64,000 nt of DNA from Martelella sp. NC20 (GCF_013459645.1 NZ_CP054861.1:2034001-2098000), one strand, 5' to 3'; positions 1-10,720 are shown, counted from the stretch's first letter. The notes: generated by a model from the letters alone, not told the origin. Numbers and translations: made by a program.

Positions 1-261
1 CTTTTAACATGTGAAAATCAAGTTAAAGTTGTAATTCGGGGCGCGACTTCCCCCGTTTTGGCCGCCATCTGCCCGCGACGGCGGTCTGGAAGGCGAGATG
101 CCGGCTATCCTGCCGCGCCTCGGCGCAACGGGCCGCAAACGGCGCGGGCCGGCACAACGTCGCGCCTCGATCAGGGTCATCGGGCGGTTGTCAGGGGTTG
201 TTGGGGAGGCGGCGGCAAGCAGGCTGGCTGGACAGCCTCTGCTTGCGACCTGCCGTGTTGT
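1..261. other. No supported gene in the left edge of the window
   Basis: The stretch lies downstream of the minus-strand malic enzyme stop and runs to the window edge. Reading frames crossing it are open only because of the high GC content and look like antisense or out-of-frame shadows, being Arg/Gly/Ala-rich with no recognisable motif. The first 40 bases are AT-rich and could belong to a terminator or a promoter of a gene outside the window. Confidence 0.5.
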
Positions 262-2586
<2,325 letters not shown>

Positions 2587-2833
2587 TCTCTGGTCTCCTT
2601 GCACGGCGAAAAGGCCGGTCCCCGATAAAGTCGGGCGACTATATGAGGGGAGAAAAGGAACTGCAATCCATAGGGCCAGCTTCAGGCGTTTTTGGGTTTT
2701 TGCGAATCGATGCAGCCGGCGACGCAGTGTTTACATATCTCCGTCTTTCACAGATCGCTTTTTCGCGTATGTTAGCGCCTTCTGTAACCGCGCCTGCGCG
2801 GGCAACGATCTCGCCTTATCACGGAGTTGATTT

Positions 2834-3223
2834 ATGAGTACAAACCGCATGTTGCAGCCGATGGCGCCGATTTTCCTCGCCATTCTCCGCGTCGTGGCCG
2901 GCATTCTTTTCTTCGAGCACGGTACCCAAAAGATTCTGCACTTCCCGATCTCGGAAATGCATCCCCCGATGTTTTCGCTGTTTTGGATCGGCGGCATTCT
3001 CGAAATCGTCGGCGGCGTGCTGATCGTGCTCGGCCTTTTCACCCGCGTCACGGCCTTCGTGCTGTCCGGCATGATGGCGGTCGCCTATTTCATGTTCCAC
3101 GCGCCCTCAAGCCTTTATCCGGTCAATAACGGCGGCGATGCGGCGATCCTGTTCTGCTTTGTCTTCCTCTACCTCGTCTTCGCCGGCCCCGGCTCCTTCA
3201 GCCTCGACGGCAAGCGCAAATAA
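2834..3223 (+). CDS. DoxX family membrane protein
   Basis: A 129-residue integral membrane protein with four hydrophobic segments. The first carries the family-typical LRVVAGILFFEHGTQKI pattern, and a later one has GGILEIVGGVLIVLGLFTR. The family is linked to membrane redox or thiol-stress functions, but this member has no assigned substrate. A ribosome-binding site (GGAG) precedes the ATG. The gene stands alone and is closed by a strong intrinsic terminator at 3247-3272. Family call is firm; role is unknown. Confidence 0.9.
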   Translation: MSTNRMLQPMAPIFLAILRVVAGILFFEHGTQKILHFPISEMHPPMFSLFWIGGILEIVGGVLIVLGLFTRVTAFVLSGMMAVAYFMFHAPSSLYPVNNGGDAAILFCFVFLYLVFAGPGSFSLDGKRK

Positions 3224-3246
3224 GCGCGATACGATCCAGAAGTACG

Positions 3247-3275
3247 AAAAGCGGGCCAGAGCGCCCGCTTTTTTG
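3247..3275 (+). terminator. Intrinsic terminator after the doxX-like gene
   Basis: Inverted repeat AAAAGCGGGC / GCCCGCTTTT with a 6-base loop, followed by a T run. It starts 24 bases after the stop codon of the DoxX gene. Confidence 0.85.
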
Positions 3276-3413
3276 TTGTCCTCTCTATATTCTTTGCCGC
3301 ATTTTCGCGGGCGTCAGGTGATTCCACCTGACTGCGAAATGCTTTGGCCGGGCATGGTTGCCCTTTTGCCTGATCCGCTTTAGGCCTCGGCAGAGATAAC
3401 AGGAGATCTGCCG

Positions 3414-4712
3414 ATGATGCCGAAGCAATATATCATTCCCGGCATGATGATCCGGGACATGCTGGTGCCGGTGCCGCTCGACTGGTCCCGCCCTCAGGGA
3501 CCGGTGCTGCAAATCTTCGCGCGCGAGATCGTCGATCCCGTCAAGCGGCGGGACAACCTTCCTGTGCTTGCCTTTTTGCAGGGCGGGCCCGGCGGCAAGT
3601 CGCCGCGTCCGGTCGCCGGCGGCCCGCCATGGCTCAAGGCGGCGCTCAAGACCCACAGGGTCGTGCTGATCGACCAGCGCGGAACCGGCCGCAGCAGTCC
3701 GATCGACGCGCATGTCATCTCCCGTTTCGAAACCGGGGAGGCGGCTGCGGATTACCTGATGCATTTTCGCGCCGACAGCATCGTCGCCGACTGCGAGCAC
3801 ATCCGCAAACAATTGCTGGGCGAGGTCAAATGGGAAACGCTCGGCCAGAGCTATGGCGGGTTCATCACGCTCACCTATCTGTCGCGCGCGCCGGAAGGGC
3901 TTGCCGCCTGCTATGTCACGGGCGGTCTTTCGGGGATTTCCGCCGACGCGGACGAGGTCTACCGCCGCACCTACCCGCGCGTTCTGGCCAAGAACCGGCG
4001 CTATTATCAGCGCTATCCCGAGGACGAGCGGCTTGCCGGCCGCATCGCCGACTTCATCGAAAACAATGCGGTTCACCTACCGGACGGCGACCGTTTGAGC
4101 GTGCGTCGGCTGCAGACTTTGGGTCTGGGGCTCGGCATGGGTCCCGGTTTCGAGGCGCTTCATTTCCTCCTCGACGAGGCCTTCGCAGACCCCGACGAGA
4201 CGCGTCTGTCGGATGGTTTCCTGTTCTCCGTCATGGCTCAGACCGGTTTTGACGGCAATCCGCTCTATGCGGTGCTGCAGGAGAGCATCTATGCCCAGGG
4301 GCAAGGGGCGACCGCCTTTGCCGCTGAAAGGATGAGGGGCGAGTTTCAGCGCTTCGATCCCGCACTGCGGCCGCTGATGTTCACCGGCGAAATGATCTAT
4401 CCGTGGATGTTCGAGGAAATCCGGTCGCTGCGCCCGTTCCAAGCCGCCGCCGAGGCGCTCGCGGCAAGGCAGGACAATCCGCCGCTTTATGACGCCACGC
4501 GGCTGTTCGCCAATGACGTTCCGGTGGCCGCCGCCGTCTATCACGACGACATGTATGTCGATGCCGGGCTGTCGCAGGAGACGGCGGCCCGTCTTGGCAA
4601 TTGCCAGGTCTGGATCACCAATGAATATGAACATGACGGTGTGCGGCAGGGCCCTGCAGTGTTCGAAAGGCTGCGGGAGATGGTGATGGCGCGGGGCGGG
4701 TCGCACGATTGA
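3414..4712 (+). CDS. Alpha/beta hydrolase, prolyl aminopeptidase-like (S33 family)
   Basis: A cytosolic serine hydrolase of 432 residues. Visible are an oxyanion-hole motif (LQGGPGGKSPRP), the strand motif VVLIDQRGTGRSSP and the nucleophile elbow GQSYGG. The C-terminal part has NDVPVAAAVYHDDMYVD followed by NEYEHDGVR, where the acid and histidine of the triad are expected. The length and the GGPG motif match proline iminopeptidases of the larger Streptomyces-type subgroup, which release N-terminal proline. An AGGAG 8 bases before the first of two adjacent ATG codons supports this start. No operon partner. Substrate specificity is inferred from family only. Confidence 0.85.
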   Translation: MMPKQYIIPGMMIRDMLVPVPLDWSRPQGPVLQIFAREIVDPVKRRDNLPVLAFLQGGPGGKSPRPVAGGPPWLKAALKTHRVVLIDQRGTGRSSPIDAHVISRFETGEAAADYLMHFRADSIVADCEHIRKQLLGEVKWETLGQSYGGFITLTYLSRAPEGLAACYVTGGLSGISADADEVYRRTYPRVLAKNRRYYQRYPEDERLAGRIADFIENNAVHLPDGDRLSVRRLQTLGLGLGMGPGFEALHFLLDEAFADPDETRLSDGFLFSVMAQTGFDGNPLYAVLQESIYAQGQGATAFAAERMRGEFQRFDPALRPLMFTGEMIYPWMFEEIRSLRPFQAAAEALAARQDNPPLYDATRLFANDVPVAAAVYHDDMYVDAGLSQETAARLGNCQVWITNEYEHDGVRQGPAVFERLREMVMARGGSHD

Positions 4713-4745
4713 GCACGCGTTACGGCACGGGATAGGCAGTGCCTT

Positions 4746-5456
4746 TCAGGCGTTCCGACCTTTGAATGATTTGGCGAGCACGAACATTTCGACGGATTCG
4801 GCGCGCGAGGCCGCGGGCTTGACGTGGATAACCTGACGGAAGTTCTGCTTGAGCATGGTCAGGAGATCATGTTCCGCGCCGCCCTGGAATGTCTTGGCCA
4901 GAAAATGCCCGCCTTCGGCAAGCGTTTCCACGGCGAAATGGGCCGCGACCTCGCACAGATACATGGTGCGCAGATGGTCGGTGCGCCGGTGCCCGGTGGT
5001 GGGGGCTGCCATATCGGAGATAACGACATCCGGCGGCCCGTCCAGAGCTTCGCGCAAAAGGTCCGGGGCGGTCTCGTCAAGAAAATCCATCTGAAAGAAT
5101 TTGACGCCCGGAACGCCGTCCATTTCGAGGAAATCGATGGCCGCGACGCGGATATTGGTATCGTTGGAGCCGGTGACCTTGGCGGCGATCTGCGACCAGC
5201 TTCCGGGTGCTGCGCCAAGATCGATGATCCGGCGCGCGCCCTTGAGGATCTGATGCTTCTCGTCGATTTCCAGCAGCTTGTAGGCGGCGCGGGCGCGAAA
5301 ACCCTCGGTTCTGGCGCGTTGCACATAGGGGTCGTTGATGTGGCGCTCCAGCCAGCGGCGCGAAGAGGCCTTCAGCTTCGATTTCTTGACCTTCTGGCCG
5401 ATTTTGCGGCCTGTTCTGGCCGGCTTGGACGGTGGTTTGGTCACATTCAGTCCCAT
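4746..5456 (-). CDS. rlmE: 23S rRNA 2'-O-methyltransferase (FtsJ/RrmJ type)
   Basis: SAM-dependent methylation of the 2'-OH of U2552 in 23S rRNA, acting in late 50S assembly. The 236-residue protein has a basic N-terminus ([16 protein letters not shown]), the SAM motif [13 protein letters not shown] near residue 80, [13 protein letters not shown] and the C-terminal AKTFQGG, preserving the K-D-K-E catalytic arrangement. It follows ppx on the same strand, separated by 10 bases that are one copy of a tandem duplication (5451-5470). Because of that duplication two ATG codons exist in different frames; a GTG at 5444 (VTKPP) is an alternative start that resembles the N-terminus of rhizobial homologues. 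Confidence 0.93.
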   Translation of the reverse strand: MGLNVTKPPSKPARTGRKIGQKVKKSKLKASSRRWLERHINDPYVQRARTEGFRARAAYKLLEIDEKHQILKGARRIIDLGAAPGSWSQIAAKVTGSNDTNIRVAAIDFLEMDGVPGVKFFQMDFLDETAPDLLREALDGPPDVVISDMAAPTTGHRRTDHLRTMYLCEVAAHFAVETLAEGGHFLAKTFQGGAEHDLLTMLKQNFRQVIHVKPAASRAESVEMFVLAKSFKGRNA

Positions 5457-5470
5457 TCAGTCCCATTCAG
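5451..5470. repeat. 10-bp tandem duplication at the ppx-rlmE junction
   Basis: TCCCATTCAG occurs twice back to back, with a related TCACATTCAG immediately before. The unit carries an ATG on the minus strand, so it supplies two candidate rlmE start codons in different frames, and its second copy contains the ppx stop codon. Confidence 0.8.
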
Positions 5471-6993
5471 TCATTGCTTGAGGCCGCGCCCTGGCGCCGG
5501 CTGAAGCCGCCGCGGCGGCGCTGTTTACGCCACACCCCGTCATGCATCATCATATCGGTCAAAAGCCCCTCGCGCAGCCCGCGGTCGGCGACGCGCATGC
5601 GCGAGGACGGCCAGCGCCGGCGGATCGCCTCGAGGATGGCGCAGCCGGCGAGCACGAGGTCGGCGCGATCCGGGCCGATACAGGGATTGGCGGCCCGTCC
5701 CGCGAAATCCCACGACAGCAGCTTGGCCTGCATGGCCGAAACCTCGTCATCGGTCAACCATATGCCATCGACCTTGCGGCGGTCATAGCGCGGCAGGTCG
5801 AGATGGACGCCGGCCAGTGTCGTCACGGTGCCCGATGTGCCGATCAGGTGGAAACCCTCGTCATCCGCGCCGCCGCCGGTGCCCGGACAGTTGAAATCGC
5901 CAAGCAGCCGGGTGACTTCCGCCACCATGTTTTCAAAGATTTCCGGCGTCACGTGATGGCCGCCATAGCGCTCGGACAGCGTGACCACGCCGACCGGCAG
6001 CGATGTCCAGTGCGAGATGTGGTTGGCAATCCGGTAAGACCGGTTCTCGCCGAGCTTTATCACCGCGATTTCAGAGGAGCCGCCGCCGATGTCGAACAGC
6101 ACGGCCGAGCGGGTTTCGCGCCCGATCAGCGAGGCGCAACTGGAGACGGCGAGCCGCGCCTCGGTCTCGCGGTTGACGATTTCGAGTTGCAGCCCGGTTT
6201 CCTCGCGGACCCGTTTGAGAAACAACGCGCCATTGTCGGCCGAGCGGCAGGCCTCCGTCGCGATCAGCCGCATGCGCCTGACGGAGCGGCCCTTCAGCTT
6301 CGCCGCGCACATGGCGAGCGCTTCGATCGCGCGGTCCATCGCGGCGGGCGACAGGCTGCCGGTGGCGGCAAGGCCCTCGCCGAGACGCACGATGCGGGAG
6401 AAGCCGTCGACCACGCGAAACTGATGGTGGCGGGTCGGCTGGGCGATCAACAGCCGGCAATTGTTGGTGCCGAGGTCGAGAGCGGCATAGAGGCCGTGGT
6501 CGGGCGGCCGCGCGCCGTCCTGTGCCCTCGGCACCTCGCGGACGGGCGGATGAGGCGGAGGCTGTTTTGCGGTGTCGGCGGCCCGGGCGGGTCTGTTCTC
6601 GGCGCCGGGGACATGCTTGCAGCCATCGGCGCCGAGCGGTCCTTTGGTATGCGCCCGGCGGCCGCGACGGCGCTTGCGTTTGCGCTGCGGCTTGTCGCCA
6701 TCATGGGCGGCATGGTTCGGGTTTTCGTCGGGGTTGCCGCCTGGCTTTCGGTCCGAAGACGGCGAACGCGCGGCCTTGCCGCGCATGGCGCGGCCTTCCT
6801 TCGCTTCACCGCCATCTGGCGAACGCAGCTGCTCACTGCCGCCTGCGACGACGGCATCATGCGATGCGGGCACTCCGGCAGCGGCCTTGCGGCGACCTTT
6901 CCGGGATCGGCGGCGAGCGCGTTTACCCTTGCCGTCATTGTTCAAGCGCGCCCCGCCATCGGACAGCTCAGCGCTGTTTTGGGGGTCTTCCAC
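5467..6993 (-). CDS. ppx: Ppx/GppA family exopolyphosphatase with long basic N-terminal extension
   Basis: Member of the ASKHA phosphatase family that hydrolyses polyphosphate or pppGpp. Core motifs are GLYAALDLGTNNCRLLIA (around residue 167), GEGLAATGSLSPAAMDRAI, LIATEACRSADNG, VNRETEARLA, the phosphate-loop FDIGGGSSEIAV and GTSGTVTTLAG. The first about 165 residues are not part of the family domain: they are low-complexity, rich in Arg, Lys, Gly and Pro (clusters such as RARRRSRKGRRK and RKRKRRRGRR) and probably disordered and nucleic-acid or polyphosphate binding. Co-transcribed with rlmE downstream, an arrangement common in alphaproteobacteria. Exopolyphosphatase versus guanosine pentaphosphatase activity cannot be decided here. 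Confidence 0.9.
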   Translation of the reverse strand: MEDPQNSAELSDGGARLNNDGKGKRARRRSRKGRRKAAAGVPASHDAVVAGGSEQLRSPDGGEAKEGRAMRGKAARSPSSDRKPGGNPDENPNHAAHDGDKPQRKRKRRRGRRAHTKGPLGADGCKHVPGAENRPARAADTAKQPPPHPPVREVPRAQDGARPPDHGLYAALDLGTNNCRLLIAQPTRHHQFRVVDGFSRIVRLGEGLAATGSLSPAAMDRAIEALAMCAAKLKGRSVRRMRLIATEACRSADNGALFLKRVREETGLQLEIVNRETEARLAVSSCASLIGRETRSAVLFDIGGGSSEIAVIKLGENRSYRIANHISHWTSLPVGVVTLSERYGGHHVTPEIFENMVAEVTRLLGDFNCPGTGGGADDEGFHLIGTSGTVTTLAGVHLDLPRYDRRKVDGIWLTDDEVSAMQAKLLSWDFAGRAANPCIGPDRADLVLAGCAILEAIRRRWPSSRMRVADRGLREGLLTDMMMHDGVWRKQRRRGGFSRRQGAASSND

Positions 6994-7340
6994 TTTGCCA
7001 ATTCCATCGCGCCGCGCAAACCGCTGATTTGGCTCGCTGCAAGGCGCTCTTATGATTTTCAGTTGGCGTGATCATAACAGTGTGAGACCAGAAGGCCAAT
7101 GCCTTTTCTGCGCAGGCATCGGTCCGGCCCGGAAGCCGGTCCTTCCAGTCCGGCGCAGCGGAGGTCGCGGCCCTTCTGCCGCCCGCCATTGCCGGAGTTT
7201 CGGGCCAAAGGCGGGAACCCGGTTTTTCGACAATCCCGATACGGCAAAGCGAAGAGAGAGCATCAGGTGATTCAAACGAGACGCCCGGGGCTCTCGACGG
7301 CGTGACCCGGCCGGGTCGCGGAAAATTTTGCGTCTCCCCC
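6994..7340. other. Intergenic region between ppx and the tRNA promoter
   Basis: About 350 bases with no convincing coding frame. The overlapping open frames are Arg/Pro-rich and mutually antisense. The ppx promoter must lie at the left end. I see no repeat or strong hairpin. Confidence 0.5.
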
Positions 7341-7370
7341 TTGGCAAAGCCCGGCCTTTCTGTTTATAAG
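7341..7370 (+). promoter_or_regulatory. Sigma-70 type promoter of the tRNA-Gln gene
   Basis: TTGGCA at 7341-7346 and TATAAG at 7365-7370 are separated by 18 bases. Transcription would begin about 30 bases upstream of the mature tRNA 5' end. Confidence 0.6.
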
Positions 7371-7405
7371 CCCCCACATCAACGATGCCCTCGGGCGCGT
7401 TCTGT

Positions 7406-7479
7406 TGGGGAATAGGTTAACGGTAGACCCACGGACTCTGACTCCGTTAGTCCTGGTTCGAATCCAGGTTCCCCAGCCA
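7406..7479 (+). tRNA. tRNA-Gln (anticodon CTG)
   Basis: A full cloverleaf of 71 bases plus an encoded CCA. Acceptor arms TGGGGAA and TTCCCCA pair, the D-loop carries GGTTAACGGTAGA, the anticodon arm ACGGA-CTCTGAC-TCCGT gives anticodon CTG, and the T arm is CCTGG-TTCGAAT-CCAGG. It reads CAG codons. It stands alone and has its own promoter. Confidence 0.97.
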
Positions 7480-7629
7480 AACAAAATCAATTCATTGAAA
7501 TCAAAGACAGTTTCATCTGTTTCGCGCGGCAGTGATACCGCAGTGTATCACAACGGCATCAGGCTGCTTCGGTCGAGCCGATGATTGGCCATGTTTTCCG
7601 TCAGTGTGGGTCGAAACCGAGCGTCGTTA

Positions 7630-7881
7630 TCAGTCCGATGTGTTCATGGAGGGGCTGTCAGCCGTGCTGATATTCGAACTTTCGCCCCATTGCGGCGCTT
7701 CTGTCTCGGCAGGGCTGAGTGTATCGCATGCCAGGAAGAGATGGCTGGCCGTCTCGGCCAGGCCGAGCCGCATGGCGAGCTGGAGAGCGATTTCGATCAA
7801 GTCGAGAAGATCGTCTTCCTTCATCATCATTCCTTCAGGGCTGTGATTTTCCTCGCTGCGGGATGTGTCGCGGTTCTTCAT
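7630..7881 (-). CDS. Small hypothetical protein, helical
   Basis: An 83-residue frame on the minus strand. A strong AGGAGG lies 6 bases before the ATG at 7881, which is the main reason to accept it. A second possible start is the run of three ATG codons at 7824-7830, also preceded by AAGGA. The middle part (EDDLLDLIEIALQLAMRLG followed by LAETASHLFLAC) looks like an amphipathic helix pair; the C-terminal 25 residues are Ser/Thr/Pro-rich. I do not recognise a family. It sits alone between the tRNA and the efflux locus. No signal peptide or membrane segment. Confidence 0.6.
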   Translation of the reverse strand: MKNRDTSRSEENHSPEGMMMKEDDLLDLIEIALQLAMRLGLAETASHLFLACDTLSPAETEAPQWGESSNISTADSPSMNTSD

Positions 7882-7914
7882 GTTGTGCCTCCTCACGCGT
7901 TGCCGCGCAGACAT

Positions 7915-8449
7915 TGCCGACGGGAACGCAGGTTTCTACTCCGACTGCTTTGGGCGTCTGGCTTCGTTGACCCCGATACGGCGTGACGGGGCCTCCCGCT
8001 TGCCGTGTTGCGGCAGTTTTAGACCGATGCCGGCAGATGTTGAACGAAGTCGCCCCGGCAGATCTATCGGTCTTGCGCTGCCTCCCGCTTCCACGCGTCC
8101 GGCGCAGACGCCGCTTCGTTTTCTTGAGAATTCAACGAAGAACCTACTGCGGCGGGTTACACGTAAGTATAAATTGCCATCTATATGCTATTACTAATTC
8201 GATATCGCTATTTATACAATATCACTGGTAATTTTAAGAAAATATTTCATGTTGTTTTTGTGGTTCAACTTCGCGCTTCACCAGCAGGTCTTCAGTCTGA
8301 CGAAGCCGCCACAGCCGTATGTCTTCATGCCAGATCCGCTGAAGCCGGCGATTTCGTTGGGGCGCTTGTTTCGCGACAAGCCCGGTTCTCCAGCCACGTG
8401 GTTTTTTCGATGTACCGCGCTTCTTTTTTCCCGGAACGGACCATTCCCG
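7915..8449. other. Intergenic region with an AT-rich core, no supported gene
   Basis: The stretch upstream of the cation efflux promoter is mostly ordinary GC-rich DNA to about 8150, then distinctly AT-rich from about 8160 to 8260 and mixed after that. The open frames present (for example 8185-8469 and 8249-8491, plus) have no ribosome-binding site and no recognisable motif. It may be decayed sequence or hold a small RNA; nothing seen proves either. Confidence 0.4.
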
Positions 8450-8488
8450 TTGACCGGAAATATGAATAGGTGTTTATATGTTCATATA
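8450..8488 (+). promoter_or_regulatory. Promoter with overlapping ArsR-type operator for the efflux gene
   Basis: TTGACC (8450-8455) and TTTATA (8473-8478) lie 17 bases apart. A 14-bp palindrome TATATG-TT-CATATA (8475-8488) overlaps the -10 element. This resembles ArsR/SmtB-family 12-2-12 operators in its ATATG...CATAT core. The ArsR gene two positions downstream (9584) is the natural candidate to bind here and leave on metal binding. Confidence 0.65.
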
Positions 8489-8506
8489 TAAGAACGGAGA
8501 TCAGAC

Positions 8507-9541
8507 ATGTCTGAAGGCGTCAGCAGCGGCGGGCCCGGCAAGGGCGAGGCGCATGAACACGCGCATGATGGCGACCGCCACCATAAACATGACGACGCCC
8601 ATGGCGATCATGGCGATCATGGCCACAGCCACGGCGACGGCCACCACAGCCATGCGCCGACCGTTTCGCGCAACAATGAACGCGTGGTGCTGATCGGCCT
8701 GTGCCTGACCGCGGGTTTCATGGTCGCCGAATTCATCGGCGGGTATCTGTCTGGGTCGCTGGCGCTGATTGCCGATGCTGCGCATATGCTGACGGATACC
8801 GCAGCCCTTGGGCTTGCCTGGGCCTCGTTCCGCTTCGGACGCCGGGGCTCGGATGAAAAGCGCACCTTCGGCTATATGCGGTCAGAGGTGCTGGCGGGAT
8901 TTGTCAATGCGCTCGCGCTGTTCCTGCTGACGATCTGGATTGCCTATGAGGCGGTCGAACGGCTGATGACGCCCGAGCCGGTGCTGGCGGGACCGATGTT
9001 CATCGTCGCCGTCCTCGGCCTGTTCGTCAATATCGGCGTCTTCCTGCTGTTGATGCGGGGCGACCGCGACCATGTGACGATCCGCGGCGCGCTGCTGCAT
9101 GTCATCGGCGATCTGCTCGGCTCCGTCGGCGCGATCACCGCCGCGGTGATCATCTATTACACTGACTGGACCCCGATCGATCCGATCCTGTCGGTGCTGA
9201 TGTCCGTCCTCATTCTGCGTTCCGCCTGGGCGCTTCTGCGCAGCGCCGCGCAGATCCTGATGGAGGGAACGCCGAGCAATATCGAGATCGAGGAACTGCG
9301 CCGCTATGTGCTGAGCGAGGTCGCAGACGTTGCCGACGTCGCCCATGTCCATGTCTGGTCGATCACCTCGGGCCGTCCGGCGGCGACCATGGAAATCAGC
9401 CTTGCGGAGAATGGCAATGCCGCAACCGCCGTCGATCGCGTCAAGGCTGTGCTGGAAAGGCGCTACGATATCCGCCATGCGACGATCGAGATCCGATGGG
9501 GCGAGCAACCCGCCGACTGCCCGCTCCAGGCGCCGGCATGA
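8507..9541 (+). CDS. Cation diffusion facilitator (Zn2+/Cd2+/Co2+ efflux, CzcD/ZitB-like)
   Basis: Proton-coupled antiporter that exports divalent metals across the inner membrane. The 344-residue protein starts with a cytosolic His/Asp-rich stretch (residues 13-47, patterns such as HGDHGDHGHSHGDGHH) that binds metal. Six membrane segments follow; the metal-site motif is seen in SLALIADAAHMLTDTAALG (segment II) and HVIGDLLGSVGA (segment V). The C-terminal cytosolic domain is the usual ferredoxin-like dimerisation fold. GGAG precedes the ATG. It is likely transcribed with the ArsR gene 42 bases downstream and repressed through the palindrome on its promoter. Zinc is the likeliest substrate by family. 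Confidence 0.93.
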   Translation: MSEGVSSGGPGKGEAHEHAHDGDRHHKHDDAHGDHGDHGHSHGDGHHSHAPTVSRNNERVVLIGLCLTAGFMVAEFIGGYLSGSLALIADAAHMLTDTAALGLAWASFRFGRRGSDEKRTFGYMRSEVLAGFVNALALFLLTIWIAYEAVERLMTPEPVLAGPMFIVAVLGLFVNIGVFLLLMRGDRDHVTIRGALLHVIGDLLGSVGAITAAVIIYYTDWTPIDPILSVLMSVLILRSAWALLRSAAQILMEGTPSNIEIEELRRYVLSEVADVADVAHVHVWSITSGRPAATMEISLAENGNAATAVDRVKAVLERRYDIRHATIEIRWGEQPADCPLQAPA

Positions 9542-9583
9542 GGCTCCCCCGAGAAATGGTGCGATCCGGATAAGTGAAGACCC

Positions 9584-9898
9584 TTGGACGATAAACAGCC
9601 AGAAATCGAAGTTGCCGCCGAAACCTTCAAGCTGCTGGGCGACCCCACGCGTCTCAAGATCCTGGTCGCCTGCCTGAGCGCGCCGATGGCCGTTGGCGAT
9701 ATCGCGCACAAGGTGGAGGCCTCGCCGTCGCTCGTCAGCCACCATCTGCGTCTGTTGCGCGGCGCAAGGCTGGTGCGGCGCACCCGCCAGGCGCGGCAGA
9801 TGTATTACGAGGCCGCCGACCATCATATCGAACATGTCGTCTCCGACATGATCGCCCATGCGGGCGAGCATGACGGGCTGGACGATCCTGATCCGTAA
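9584..9898 (+). CDS. ArsR/SmtB family metal-sensing repressor (CzrA-like)
   Basis: Winged-helix repressor of 104 residues with the family pattern FKLLGDPTRLKILVACL and recognition helix SPSLVSHHLRLLRGARLV. Helix alpha-5 holds D79, H81 and H92, with the +2 and +13 spacing of the CzrA zinc site (D84, H86, H97), then E95 and H96 around where CzrA has H100. This fits an alpha-5 interfacial zinc or cobalt sensor. The start is a TTG; no in-frame ATG exists nearby and the ribosome-binding site is weak. It follows the efflux gene directly, so the pair looks like an autoregulated metal-efflux operon. Confidence 0.88.
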   Translation: MDDKQPEIEVAAETFKLLGDPTRLKILVACLSAPMAVGDIAHKVEASPSLVSHHLRLLRGARLVRRTRQARQMYYEAADHHIEHVVSDMIAHAGEHDGLDDPDP

Positions 9899-9967
9899 AT
9901 GCGTTCAGCTGTTGTAAGAGCTGCCGGGGCAGGCGAGAGCTTCGCGGCCCCGACAATCAACGATGCG

Positions 9968-10720
9968 CTATGACGCCATGCCCGCCTCGGCATCCGCGCC
10001 CGCCGGAATGCGCATCGGCGTTGACGGGTCGGTCGCCGCCCGAAGGACAGCGTTCGCGACGTCCTCCGCATGGGTCACCAGATCCGCCGGGGCCGCGGCC
10101 CATTGCCCGAAGACCGCATCGGCAATCTCCTTGTAGGCCTCCGGAACGCTCATGCCGTCGGGTGAAAGCGACGCCGCGTTCCTGCCGAAATCGGTCGAGG
10201 GCGCGCGGCCCGGCAGCACGATGCGGACACCGATGTTGAACGGCGCAAGCTCCAGCGCCAGGCATTCGCTGAACGCGTTCACCGCCGCCTTGCTGGCGGT
10301 ATAAACCGAAAGAAGGCGAAGCGGGCTGAGCGTCACCGTCGAGGTGACATTGACGATCATGCCGGAGCGGCGGGCGCGAAACTGCGGCAGGAGGGCCTGG
10401 GTCAGCGCCATCACGCCGATTGTGTTGGTCTCGAACACCTTGCGGATGATGTCGACCGGCGTTCCCTCGAGCGCGTTCAGCCAGCCGACGCCGGCATTGT
10501 TGACAAGAATATCGACCGGGCCGGCGGCCTCCACGACGTTGGCAATGCTCGCCGGATCGGTGACGTCGAGAGGCAGCAGTTTCAGATTGTCGGATGCGGG
10601 AAACAGGCCTGCGTCCGGGCTTCGCATCGTGGCGATGACCCTGAAGCCGCGATCGAGAAAGGTTTTGGCGGTTTCAAGTCCGAAACCGGAAGAGCAGCCG
10701 GTAATGAGGACGGTTTTCAT
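9968..10720 (-). CDS. Short-chain dehydrogenase/reductase
   Basis: NAD(P)-dependent oxidoreductase of 250 residues with a Rossmann fold. The cofactor motif TGCSSGFGLETAKTF is at residues 8-22, the structural motif is DILVNNAGVG, and the active site is VNVTSTVT followed by YTASKAA (catalytic Tyr-x3-Lys). The substrate is unknown; the subgroup resembles retinol-dehydrogenase-like or ketoreductase SDRs. Divergent from an AraC-type gene at 10841, which probably controls it. Confidence 0.9.
   Translation of the reverse strand: MKTVLITGCSSGFGLETAKTFLDRGFRVIATMRSPDAGLFPASDNLKLLPLDVTDPASIANVVEAAGPVDILVNNAGVGWLNALEGTPVDIIRKVFETNTIGVMALTQALLPQFRARRSGMIVNVTSTVTLSPLRLLSVYTASKAAVNAFSECLALELAPFNIGVRIVLPGRAPSTDFGRNAASLSPDGMSVPEAYKEIADAVFGQWAAAPADLVTHAEDVANAVLRAATDPSTPMRIPAGADAEAGMAS

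Noticed and set aside
8185..8491. Two overlapping frames in the AT-rich region before the efflux gene
   Set aside because: Neither has a ribosome-binding site; one runs through the efflux promoter and operator; residues show no family pattern.
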